A DNA stretch of 64,000 nucleotides from contig OW569389.1 of assembly GCA_937625935.1 (NCBI GenBank), forward strand, positions 124,001 to 188,000, in the 5' to 3' direction. The notes beneath the pieces are model-generated. The model made no database searches. It worked only from the letters and a program-made list of their open reading frames with translations, and was not told the origin of the DNA. The position numbers were made by a program, and so were the translations under genes. The DNA comes from Tetramitus jugosus (lineage: Eukaryota; Heterolobosea; Eutetramitea; Acrasida; Vahlkampfiidae). Below are positions 8,665-18,479 of the stretch, piece by piece. Each line of letters starts with the position of its first letter. Within the stretch, counting starts at the first letter, position 1.

Positions 8665-9260
8665 CCAGGAACTCACTGTTTGATGACGATGGTGTCATGG
8701 CAATAACATACGAAGAGGTGAAGAAAAGGTTCAAAATGAAAGGAATCGGACGAGTCAAGTAGATGAGAATACGGGCCTATATGGAACTTCTCGGCAAGCC
8801 GTGTGATGAGACATTTCTTGCAAGACGAAGAGTGCAGAGAGAATTGGTTGTAACGGTGAAGGATGCTAGAATTGACAATCCTAACAGAAAGTTTAAGAAG
8901 GCTAGAGTTGAGGCAATTGCAAATAAGAATTGGTTGGAATCTGAAATGTCGAAGGAAAAGGAATGGAACCACTTTTTGAGTCCATTCGGCCTAGAAAGGA
9001 AAGAACTTTGGTTCTATCATCAATTCAGGAGTGGTACACTTCACACTAAGATGATGATGAGGATATTGTACAATACCAGTTTAGATGAAAAGTAAACTGT
9101 GGTGCTGCACCGGAGAGCATATTACATTTGTTGGTGGAGTGTGACGATGCCATTATAGCTAGAAAGAAACTCGTAGAAGAGATAATAAATTGGATAGATT
9201 AATGCTACCTGACAGGACTGATCGGAATCATGACTCACTGCAGTGTTGTATGGAAAAAAA

Positions 9261-12200
9261 ATTTCCTCGAGGAGCCAAAGCCCGGGTCTGAGAGAGCAAG
9301 GACAGCCGGTACAAGGCAATTGCAATGAAATTCGAAGGATGGTTGATGAGAGTGCAAGTCACAAGAGGGGCAAGGAGAGATTTATCGTTTGGGCAAATGT
9401 CAAAGAGTTGTATGAATTTGTTGAAATGTTCAACAAAGAAGGTGGCAGCGGAAACAAATGCAGTCGCCATAATATGCTCAAGCCGTCATGGAGACAAAGG
9501 ATAAAAAGAATGGATTTGTTAGCAAGTATCAAGAAAGTTTATTGACACACAAATGGTCAACAGACCATTCAGAAAGAGAATGTACATGATGAAAGACGAA
9601 CTTATGGAAATGATCGGGAGCCTGAAGAGAAAAGTCAGCACTCTGGAAGAAACATTTAAGGAACTATCCAGTGACAGACACAAGAAAGGCAAGCGTGGTT
9701 CAAGTAAAAATGACCTTGAAAAGCAAGAGGAATGCAAGGATCAACCATGGATTTAAGCAATGACGCGGAACCTTCCACACCAACTAGGAGAAGCAAGGAG
9801 TTGGTGCGGCTGAGAGCAGACTCAGCCCAGAGGGAAAGATTCATCACCAACGTTTTGAAGAGTACACTTGAAAAGCACTGACACCTAAAAACAAAAACGG
9901 TAAGAGTAGCAAGATATGATTGGCTTTCAAGATACACAATCAAGAAAACAAGAAAGACACCTCCCAGATTGGCTAGTGTGAGAAAGGTTGCTGAAGTAGG
10001 ACAGGACATCCGGTAAGCTGGACTAAATTCAAAATTGGTCTAGGCGACCGGATTACTTGATGTACAGGAAGTGCTAGGCTTGACAAGGTTCCACACATTC
10101 TGCAGTCAAGGATCATCCAGACTCGACTCGGTGTTTTGGAACCGACAGGCGATATAGAAAGCATGGGAGTCGGTGCTACCCAAAATGGAATAAGAGGAGA
10201 CTATCTGCCAATTGAAGTCAGATTGACAACAGCCAATACCACACAAGGTAAGAACATTGTGTTGCTGAATCAAAAGAGGATGTTGAGAGAATAGCACGAC
10301 ATGAATAGAGCCCTGTCTAGTTTGATTTGCGTGAGACTGTCCGGAGAGAGAATCGAAGATCACGACATTATTGTTGCCAATACGAGAGTCCCAGCAAAAA
10401 AAACCGAAGTGCATTTTCGTGCGTTAGTCCTCAACCTAAATCGTAAGAAGGAACAGCAAGTAAGTCTATCAATTTGAGAACTTCTCTGAAACAGTCGGAC
10501 ACAACGGGCCTCCATCGGTCAACATGAAAAAAATGAAAAAAATTGAACACACAAGCAACAATTTAGCAAAACCTTACTGAAACATCCATTTGACAAGAGT
10601 TTGAAATTGGGTGTGTATCAAGAGTACTTGACCAGCCGCTCTCAATACATTATTGCTCGATAACAAGCGCATTGCTTCCAATCAAGGCCTAAAAATTAAG
10701 AAGTACATTGATCTTAGTTTTGTATATAGATACATCTTTGTTCAGAGAGAGCTATGAGTAGATACATCTCAGCAAGGTGTTTGCTGCCTCACAAGTAACA
10801 GATTCAATATACTTGTTGAACGATCAGTTAGTCAGACACAGCCTTAAAGGCATTTAAATCAAGTATTGCTTACAGGTATTTTGATGTATACAAGCCCCAT
10901 GCTCAACTCTGCTGTGTTGTTCTACGAGAAAGAAAATCACAACATGCAAAGACTAAAGAGTGTTCAAAAAACTTTATGAGTGGTGTCTGAGAATGTGCGA
11001 AGATAAGATTCAATCACTAAAATGCGATCCGACACCATCTGATTTGAATTCTGATAGTAGAGTTATTTTTTAAACCAGATTATATCAGAGGGAAGATGGG
11101 AAGGAGCATTCAAGATGTCTAGACTCGTTAATGATTTGGAAAATATGAATCAAACAAACAAACATCAATTCCGTTACAATGAGGATGTCACACTCTATGC
11201 TCATTGGTTGCTCAATTATATGGGTAAGTCAAAGCATCAGATGCTTTTGGGTGTGAAAGAGAAGGAAGACGGCTGCAGAAGATTAATGACATACTACCTG
11301 TCAGTTTATAAGAGCAACAACGTCGATCAATGATAACAGAAACAGGAGTCTATGATCAATATATTCATCTGTGCTCAGAGCTGAGTCGTAACCTTGATAA
11401 GTTTCCAAATTGTTGGACCCTAATGATAGACTCGGTAGATCTACAGGTCAACTTAACAGTAAGTAGAGACAAAGGAAATATATTTGTCATTAGTGCTTCA
11501 TCAATTCAGATGAAGCAAACTACTCAGCAGTTGTGCAGATTATTTAGGAAAGAACGGCAGAAACTCACTTCTGGATGGAACAATCTTGGTGCCAGTACAT
11601 GCAATGAAAATTATATCTACCAATGATATGACTGTGCCAAAGAAGTGCGTACAAGAAGGTGTAAATTTTCTAACAGTCACAATCACAGACATTGATAGAC
11701 TAGTTCATATCGAGATGTTCATTCCAGGTGCGAAACCAAAGATGCTGTTCAGAGGAAGTTTCTCAGTTGGTTCTTGCGACCTGCACTTTAAGTACGAATC
11801 TGATTGCGTACACTCAAGTAAGGAGAATAGAATTAGTTTTAGTATATATTGGTGAAGACGTGGTGTTCCAATCATCTGACAGACTATCTCTTGATTGTAC
11901 AGGTTATAGATGTCAATGGACACAGTTAGAGTAACATTTCAGAATGTAGAGCATTCACTTTATTTGAAGCATGAGCGAAATTGCTTCAAATACATAATCA
12001 ATGTTGTTCGGTGGACTCCACTCAGTGAAACGAGTAGTACTCAAAAGTCACTTGAAGAGAAACTGCTTGGTGCAGTACCTCTTGGGGTTGTGGTCCACAC
12101 AGCATAGCGTGGGTTCTCATACTCACGAACAACAGGGGGTGTGTTCGTTTTTTCATCGGCACTATTTCTTGAAACGTACTTTTGGACTAGATAGAAGGAA

Positions 12201-12480
12201 ATGTAGTTCTACCACCAGGTCATGCAGAAGCTGTATAATGCCCTAGGTGATACTACATGTTCTCTTTGTGGCAAAAGCCCCGAGACCATCATTCATCTGC
12301 TGGTTGAAGATGGCTCTATCGACAATGCCTTGTCAACTACTCATATCTCGACAGTAATCAATCACAGATACAGCTATCCCACTAGAGATAAATACAACGT
12401 TCAGAGTAATGTCGCTACGGTAGCACTAGTCAATATTTGTGATCTCGATTACTCAACACGGCTGCAAAACGACCGGTAAT
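9261..12480 (+). mobile_element. Heavily decayed retroelement copies
   Basis: Only islands are recognisable. Positions 9340-9450 give ORF1 blocks in two frames (WLMRVQV; FIVWANVKELYEFVEMFNKE). Positions 9553-9756 give the ORF1 coiled coil (MKDELMEMIGSLKRKVSTLEETFKEL). Positions 10070-10150 give the endonuclease end (TRFHTFCSQGSSRLDSVFWN). Positions 12222-12310 give the C-terminal Cys/His motif (CSLCGKSPETIIHLL). A minus-strand ORF1 N-terminus (12056-12125) interrupts them, so more than one copy or a rearrangement is involved. Boundaries are approximate. Stretches between the islands, notably 10200-11100 and 11330-11930, hold nothing I can assign. Confidence 0.6.
12056..12125 (-). mobile_element. 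Inverted ORF1 N-terminal fragment
   Basis: The reverse complement encodes EYENPRYAVWTTTPRGTAPS, matching the ORF1 N-terminus of the element at 56897 and that at 486-700. It is the only opposite-strand piece in the 2.8-12.5 kb block. No tRNA gene is visible beside it, so it may have arrived by rearrangement. Confidence 0.6.
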
Positions 12481-13010
12481 GCAAGCATGGCACAACAACT
12501 CAGAATACTGTGATAATCATTTCCAGATCAAGTAAGGGAGCTCCCTCAAATGAATAGATTTTTCTAAAAAGGATATCTGTGAACTCTGTGTAGTTCAAAG
12601 TTGGTGTGATGAGGTTGTTCAGGTGATGGACGCTGTCTTTGTCTTACAGAGCCAACCCTGACAACATGGGAGGTCATAAACACTCAAAAATAGGGTCGAT
12701 CTTTTAACAGAATATTGGAGCATCGATGATTCCTCGAATCATTGAGAAAAGGAAATATCAGCAATACTAATTTTTGGGAATGGGCGACCTAGGGGATCAC
12801 TCTGTTAGGAGGATTAACAAAATCGTAAGTACCAGTCCGCTGTACCCTCTCTTTATTTCACATCGATCTTGTTGTGTTGGAAGAAGCTCATTATCCAACT
12901 GCAAATCAAACCTATGGAGTGCGCACTTTCGGTTGTGCTGACGCAACATTCATGAGTCAGATGAAAACATATTGATCTTCACTGGTAGCACCAACATTGC
13001 CAAATCTCTC
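12481..13010. other. No gene recognised
   Basis: About 530 bp between the retroelement relics and the eEF1B-gamma fragment. There are only short frames and no family motif. It may be old retroelement or flanking gene debris. Confidence 0.3.
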
Positions 13011-13643
13011 TCAACAAAATTGAGTCACACCAACAATTTCTTGAACATTAGGACTCGAGTAAAGTCTGGTTAGATAAGACACAGTCTTTGGGAATGGCTT
13101 TCTCCATTCGGCATCCAAACCCAACTTCAATGGATAAAGAACAGCGACACCCAACACAATATCAGCCAAAGTGACTCTGTCACCCAATAGGTAATCGTTG
13201 GAGATAAATTTCTCCAGAATGACAAACACCTTGGAGATAGCATCACTGGAGTTGTTGAACTTAGTCTCATCGTACGTGCCATACCCTAACTTGAATTCAT
13301 ACAATGCAGAGACATGAGGAAACAATTCAGTAAAGACTACATCGGTCCATTGATCAACTCTTGCTTGTTCAATTGGGGTAGCACCCAAGAGACCTTCGGT
13401 ATCACTTCCAATTCTGGCAATATATCTGGAAATAGCAAGACTCTCGAAAACACCATTGCCATCGACTGTTTTCAGAGTGGGAACCCACCCAAAGGGATTC
13501 AAGGACAAGAATTCTTGGGTCCTATTGGTAAAACCGAATTGAAGGTCACTTTCTTCAATGTTGGTCACACCTCCAAACTTTCCAGTGATCTTGGCGATAG
13601 TGACATGTGGGTTGTGTGGATAAGAGTAAATGACATGAGACAT
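13011..13643 (-). pseudogene. eEF1B-gamma GST-like domain, C-terminally truncated
   Basis: From the ATG at 13643 the 210-residue frame has a thioredoxin-fold start (SHVIYSYPHNPHVTIAKI), the LNPFGWVPTL substrate-loop region, FESLAISRYIAR, and an all-helical half with QWTDVVF and the capping-box-like YLLGDRVTLADIVL. LYSSPNVQEIVGVTQFC matches the end of the GST domain of translation elongation factor eEF1B-gamma, which normally continues for about 200 residues. Here a stop follows immediately and no C-terminal domain is seen. It adjoins a UDP-glucose dehydrogenase fragment and retroelement debris, so a duplicated fragment is likely. A short GST-like gene is the alternative. Confidence 0.6.
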
Positions 13644-13732
13644 TGTGACGAGTGTATCTTGGATGTTCAATTCTGATTTTCTCTTCGTTCCACTCAACAT
13701 CGTCAGCAACATCATCCACGGAAGTTTCGGAA

Positions 13733-13812
13733 TCAAAAATGTACACTTGAATAGATGGGTTGTGTGAGGCAATGATGGCCATGGTAGGACCACCAACACA
13801 AGGTTCACAGGA
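13733..13812 (-). pseudogene. UDP-glucose 6-dehydrogenase N-terminal fragment
   Basis: About 26 codons read CVGGPTMAIIASHNPSIQVY then IFD. This matches the first beta-alpha-beta unit of UDP-glucose dehydrogenase (GAGYVGGPT...vVD). The preceding glycine-rich part is altered (EPC in place of GAGY) and the protein does not continue. It lies directly upstream of, and on the same strand as, the eEF1B-gamma fragment. Confidence 0.55.
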
Positions 13813-13964
13813 AACGAGGAAATCCACACATGAACTCGCATTTCACATTTGTTTCACCGTAATGGAGCTTGCCTTCTATTTGGCTGCAACAACTCCTCAA
13901 ACTCCGAAAATGGAAATGTGAAATGCGATTTCTGAACTCAACAAAAACAACTAACACAAAAAAC

Positions 13965-15746
13965 ATGTCATTTGTTTCTTCTTCTCTGCTCGTTGCAGCT
14001 CTGTTAGCGACCATATTCGCTCTGACAACCCATGTCAATGCTCACTTGTGCGTGTATGCTCCAAGACAAAGAGGAGCTTTTTTCAACGGCGACATTGCAC
14101 AAAACGAGTGTTTTAGACCAAAAGTGCCAGTATGTGGTTGTTTGTTATCTTTTTTTGCTGCCTATTTTGTGTGTGAAAAATATGGTGTTTGGTTGACACT
14201 AAAATTGTTGTTGCTTGTATAGTGTGGTGGCAAAGCTTTTGATGGTAACGTTGCAGCTGAGATTGATTCTTCCAAGCCATTTAAAATCTCTTTCCAACAA
14301 AACTTGAATCATTATTCGATTGGTAACACTGGATACTTGTCTGTTTCCATCTCTAGAAACACTGAACCAACTCAACAATCAGAGTATGTTGTCTTCGACT
14401 ACTTCAGTGCATTTAATCTTAGTTAACTCACGATGTGATTTTATTTGTTTTCACTTAGCTTTACTCCAATGGCCTTCGTAACAGACTATTACCCTGTTCG
14501 TCAATGGGTTCAAACCAATTACACACTTGATGTGACTATTCCAAGAGACTTTGCTCAATGTGATCACTGTGTCATTCAAGTTCGGTATGTGTCTCACAAG
14601 CCTGAGGAACCAGCTGCTTTCCATCAATGTTCTGATGTTAGAATTGTCAAATCATTGGGAGAGAGACCTCGTGTAGAACAAGCGTCAAGTAAGACAACTG
14701 TTCCAAGAGATGTCTTAGAGATTAGAAACAACAAGCCTAATGCAAACTCAAACTTGTTTGGACTCTATGAGTCTACAGATGGACAGCTCCAAGCAGTAAC
14801 CGTTGATCCAGAAACAGCCAACATTGCTCTTCACACTGACTTGTCCAAGTATACAATCAGTGATGGTCGGTTAATTTCATTGACACGTCCATTGAACAAG
14901 ATGAGAATTTCAAATGGTGTTACAGCTGTTGATACAAGAAATCAAAGAGTTTACTATTTGGCATACTCTGACACTGACTTCCAGTACCCAGACGCTCATC
15001 CAGATTTGCTTATCATGATTGAGAGATCTAAACCAGGTGTTGTCAACAGCTTCAAATTGGATAACAAGATTGCTGTGAGTAGTTTGACCTATGTGGATTC
15101 GGAGAATGCTCTGTACGCATGGAGTTTGGACATTAGTACCATTACATGGCGTTTGGTGAAAATTCAAACAAATGGAGAAGTCGATCCAAAACCTATTGTC
15201 TCTATTCCTAAGGACGATATTGACTCCTATGTCGACTTTTTGTATAGCGCATATGATCCAGACCAACATAGAATGATCATGTTGACTAGACATGAGGATG
15301 AAGGAGTTGACATGCCACAAAGATTCTATAGCGTCAATCTGAATGATCCTCAGTCTTATCGTCAAGTTCAAATTAACTCGACCAAGTACTATGCATGGAG
15401 TGAGGTGTTCTATGATGTCAAGAATCACGAATTGCTTGCATTGAGTCCTGGACATGCTCCCGCTCTGCCAATTACTAAGACTTCTCAATGGAGTCTGGTC
15501 AAGATTTCTGGCGAAACCGGCGCACAAGAAGTAGTGTACTCGATTGACAAACCTTTCTGTCAAATGCTGAATGGAACTATTGCCAATGCAGTTTCAAGTA
15601 ATGATGAAACGTATTACAAAATTGTTCACGAAGCACAAAACAGACCAGCTATTGTATCTGTATCCACCAGGTCTCCAAGAAACCATGTTTCAAGAGTGAA
15701 TCCTGGTTTGGAGAGAGTGTATAACTTGGTCAACTTTAACCAATAA
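13965..15746 (+). CDS. Secreted LPMO-like (histidine-brace) domain fused to a beta-propeller
   Basis: Exons are 13965-14129, 14223-14383 and 14459-15746 (537 residues). Both introns are GT-AG (93 and 75 nt) and the joins keep frame. A signal peptide of about 26 residues should be cut after NA, exposing a His as the first mature residue (HLCVYAPRQRG). PCGG follows, then QQNLNHYSIGNTGYLSVSIS, CVIQVRYVSH and FHQCSDV. An N-terminal His, PCGG and a late QCSDV pattern are features of copper-binding LPMO-like and related domains; the copper site is inferred. Residues about 180-530 are a repetitive beta-rich region typical of a secreted propeller. The substrate is unknown. The join removes in-frame junk (CGCLLSFFAAYF), which supports the splicing model. 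Confidence 0.7.
14130..14222 (+). other. Intron 1 of the LPMO-like gene
   Basis: GTATGT...TTGTATAG, 93 nt. Removing it joins codon 55 (CCA) to TGT, giving the conserved PCGG sequence. Confidence 0.8.
14384..14458 (+). other. Intron 2 of the LPMO-like gene
   Basis: GTATGT...TTCACTTAG, 75 nt, with internal TTAGTTAAC. Removing it restores frame across a split Asp codon. Confidence 0.8.
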
Positions 15747-15919
15747 TTGATGTCAATAAATGAATGTCGTTAGGCGAACTTTTTTATTGCCGTGCAATTT
15801 TGGATCTATCTGAGGTAGCCCTGGGCAAGGAATCTGAGAAAGTTTCCTTGTAAGCTTTTCCAACGCTTGGCGGAGACGGAACAAAAAACAACAGAACAAC
15901 GATCTGTGACAAAAATTCC

Positions 15920-17725
15920 ATGTCTCTCATTAGTCTTCCATGCGATTGTCTGTATGACATCACATCTTTCCTTGACTTGCGTGCTGTAGGATCATGTCTT
16001 CTCACATGTTCCTCGTTGCATCACCGGTTGACTGCATCACAGCATGCAAAGTTCATCTGGATGAACCAACTCAATCATTTCTTGGTTACAGAGATTGCCT
16101 ATTCGCAATTGCCTGAAAATCAAAGAAAGAATAGCAAGATTATTCCTCAATTGAAGCGTCAATTGAAGAATCAAGAAGAACTTTTGAAGCGATTCGAATC
16201 TCGCAGTAGGAGCTACCAGAGTGAGAAGAACGGGATAGTTGGTGAAGACGCAAGTCAAATAGATACTCTATCCGATGATAATGAAGATGACTTCGATAGT
16301 CAGTTTGCTGCCTTTTCCATTTATAGTAGTTTGAAGAAGCTGTTTTATGGTGGTGTAATTCGGCGTTCGAGAGCCAAAATGATTCAAATTATGAAGCAAA
16401 TGCGGGATGCACAATCGATCACAGAGATGTTTGAGCTGTTTGAAGAAGCGGTGAAGAATAATGATTTGAGTGCGTTTAAGAGAGGTGAAGATTCTGAGGA
16501 ATTGATACTGATTCAGCGTCAAGAGTTCAATCTCTGGAATACTAAGATTCACACAAAAAACTATCCCTTTTTGTTCTTAAGTGGAATACTAAGACTAAAA
16601 GAAGACCTTGTTAACAGTGAAAATGCTGACTTTATACTGGAAAGAATTATTCAGATCATGAGAGCCCTTGTAAATCAATATCATGTTGATCCGAGTGAAG
16701 AAGGCCACAGTCAGTCGCAACTTCTTCTCGTCATCAAAATGAATAATTTAGATATTTTGAGAGCGTGTATACCTTTGCACAACCAAAGTATTGTTCAAAA
16801 TGCAACTGCCCAAATGAAATTCCTGTTCAACTCAGGTATGAAGACGGAACGTACACTACATTATGACTTTCCTCTTGCTACTGCCATCAAAGAATTCGTT
16901 AGTATTGATATAATCGAGCTCATACTTGAAGAAGTGTACGAACCAAATCGAAAAGAAATGCTAGTCGCGGTATTGGGTGCTCATCCAGTGCATAACGGAG
17001 GGCGATATTGTTCCATTTTCAACTATGAACTATCTTGGATTCAGTCAATCATAGAGAAGTATCAAATTGATATTTCGTCCATATCAGAACGTGCCTTCAG
17101 CTCTGCTATACAATCCAATTCATCATCGAAGCCCTACGAGGTGATAAAGTATTTATTCTCTCAGGGCCTAAGAATGACAGAAAAGGGTACTTATTCTTTT
17201 TCACCGAATGATCCATTTTGGTCCCTGCTCGGAGTGTATGGAGTGAGTGAAGAACAAGAGATGATCCAATGTATGGAAGTGTTGTTGGATGCCGGCGGAT
17301 CAGTTTCTCGATTGTCGTTATTCGAACAGATTATCCATTATGGATATTCGCTCGAAGTATACCAATTCCTTGCAAAACATGGGGCAGATCCAAACACGAC
17401 TGGTCTGCCAAATTATTCACCACTCTTGGGTGTAATTTCCCATCTTTCCTATCTAGAAGAAGGTTTCGAGAAGGTGAGGAGGTTGCTCGAGTGTGGTGCG
17501 GATCCAACACGATTCTATTTAATTGACGATCCATATTATCAAAACACGTATATGAGTGCATTGCGCATGGCTTACCACACATTTGTGATAGTACAAGATG
17601 AAGATACTTATAATACAATTACAAGATTGTTGGCAGAGTATGGAGTGACAAAAGAAACAGAGAAGCCTGATCCTCACGGTCTCACTTTTGACCAATGGTG
17701 TCAAGTTGTACGCCAGTGGCCATGA
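15920..17725 (+). CDS. F-box protein with ankyrin-like repeats
   Basis: 601 residues, single exon, ATG at 15920. Residues 1-40 (LISLPCDCLYDITSFLDLRAVG...CSSLHHRL) have the LP...i..fLd...l...C..l pattern of an F-box, which recruits Skp1 in SCF ubiquitin ligases. A charged coiled segment follows (about 55-115). The C-terminal half holds degenerate ankyrin-like units, clearest at AKHGADPNTTGLPNYSPLLG and RRLLECGADPTRF. Proteins of this design are probable substrate adaptors. The substrate cannot be guessed. Frame and composition look normal. Confidence 0.75.
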   Translation: MSLISLPCDCLYDITSFLDLRAVGSCLLTCSSLHHRLTASQHAKFIWMNQLNHFLVTEIAYSQLPENQRKNSKIIPQLKRQLKNQEELLKRFESRSRSYQSEKNGIVGEDASQIDTLSDDNEDDFDSQFAAFSIYSSLKKLFYGGVIRRSRAKMIQIMKQMRDAQSITEMFELFEEAVKNNDLSAFKRGEDSEELILIQRQEFNLWNTKIHTKNYPFLFLSGILRLKEDLVNSENADFILERIIQIMRALVNQYHVDPSEEGHSQSQLLLVIKMNNLDILRACIPLHNQSIVQNATAQMKFLFNSGMKTERTLHYDFPLATAIKEFVSIDIIELILEEVYEPNRKEMLVAVLGAHPVHNGGRYCSIFNYELSWIQSIIEKYQIDISSISERAFSSAIQSNSSSKPYEVIKYLFSQGLRMTEKGTYSFSPNDPFWSLLGVYGVSEEQEMIQCMEVLLDAGGSVSRLSLFEQIIHYGYSLEVYQFLAKHGADPNTTGLPNYSPLLGVISHLSYLEEGFEKVRRLLECGADPTRFYLIDDPYYQNTYMSALRMAYHTFVIVQDEDTYNTITRLLAEYGVTKETEKPDPHGLTFDQWCQVVRQWP

Positions 17726-17749
17726 TGTCCTTTGAACTTTCTTTGTGTT

Positions 17750-17960
17750 TATGAAGTTCGTTGTCGAATGTTCTGGAAGGAAGTTTCAATCGAGCCATAA
17801 TGTTTCGTTCCGTACGCGTTGCCCTGGTGTAAAAACGATATCCTGCAATAAGATGTTCAGAGTAACACAGAGAGGACATCCAGCAATTAATATAATCAAA
17901 TGGATTTTCACCTACCAACCAAAGACAAAAGCCCTCTGTCGTTGCTCTGGTCGGGTTGAG
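17750..17960. repeat. Divergent duplicated unit, copy 1
   Basis: About 210 bp aligning with 18111-18318. Shared blocks include GGAAGTTTCAAT, GTTCAGAG, AGAGGACATCCAGCAA versus AGAGAACATCCAGCAA, and GACAAAAG(C/T)CCTCTG. The minus strand reads QPDQSNDRGLLSL...NCWMSSLCYSEHL, which can be aligned with copy 2. No stable full-length gene is seen; it may be the relic of a coding repeat. Confidence 0.6.
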
Positions 17961-17976
17961 TAGATGAAAGTTTTTA

Positions 17977-18000
17977 TTGGAGACTTATTGTAGTCTCCAA
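17977..18000. repeat. Perfect 9-bp stem-loop between the duplicated units
   Basis: TTGGAGACT and AGTCTCCAA are exact inverted repeats around TATTGT. It lies between the two divergent units and could be a small RNA hairpin or a terminator-like structure. Confidence 0.5.
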
Positions 18001-18110
18001 AGTAAAGAACGTTTCGGATTCACGAATTAATGAAGTGGAATCTAGGGACTTAAATCAGTTCAATTCCACATTAAGTCACCTGCAACATTTAATTTTTGTA
18101 GGTGCTGTGC

Positions 18111-18318
18111 TTCTGAAGTTCGTTCTTGAAGGAAGTTTCAATAGAACCATAACAGTTCGAACAAGAACATTGGGACCAAGACAATTACTGATTACATTTT
18201 CTCATTTGTTCAGAGCAACATTGAGAGAACATCCAGCAACTTACACTACTGGTCAAAGTATGGCTTACATCTCCCAACATAGACAAAAGTCCTCTGCCGT
18301 TGCTCTGGTCTGGTTGAG
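18111..18318. repeat. Divergent duplicated unit, copy 2
   Basis: Second copy of the unit at 17750-17960. The minus strand reads QPDQSNGRGLLSML...SCWMFSQCCSEQM, aligned in frame with copy 1. Indels and stops differ between the copies. Confidence 0.6.
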
Positions 18319-18479
18319 GGGGTGTGAGTTTTTGCTCGAATTCAATGATCTTGAGCCTTGCTACAGTAGCAAGACCGAGCGAGCATAGCACTATGATATG
18401 TGATATCTATCCAAAGTCGGAAAGAAGGTCCCGCGGGATCCATGATGCTTGAATTTGACGGAAGGGTTAATATTAATAT

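Larger units (their letters stand above)
7243..9260 (+). mobile_element. Older decayed element of the same family, interrupted by the 2779 element
   Basis: The remnants keep the family order. ORF1 is at about 7426-8127 (coiled coil MASLQQQLNDM and repeated QQSEP units). The endonuclease N-terminus starts near 8148 (WYNIRGI, then LMLQETE) with a stop at 8218. The endonuclease middle is at 8233-8664, containing FVLGGDHN. The post-RT region is at 8763-9095 with FRSGTLHTKMMMRILYN, which matches the same place in the younger copy. SILHLLVEC follows near 9120. The copy ends with a CACTGCAGTG hairpin, TTGTATGG and a short A run (about 9235-9260). Several frameshifts and the loss of the RT domain make it inactive. 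Its 5' end faces tRNA-Glu, like the younger element. Confidence 0.8.

Noticed and set aside
11115-11855. Frames of 72-98 codons in the decayed region
   Set aside because: No family motif, no consistent order with the element, and frames overlap; treated as relic sequence.
14910-15563. 217-codon antisense frame over the LPMO-like gene
   Set aside because: It is a shadow of the sense exon, with no motif and no promoter; the sense frame has spliced, family-like content.
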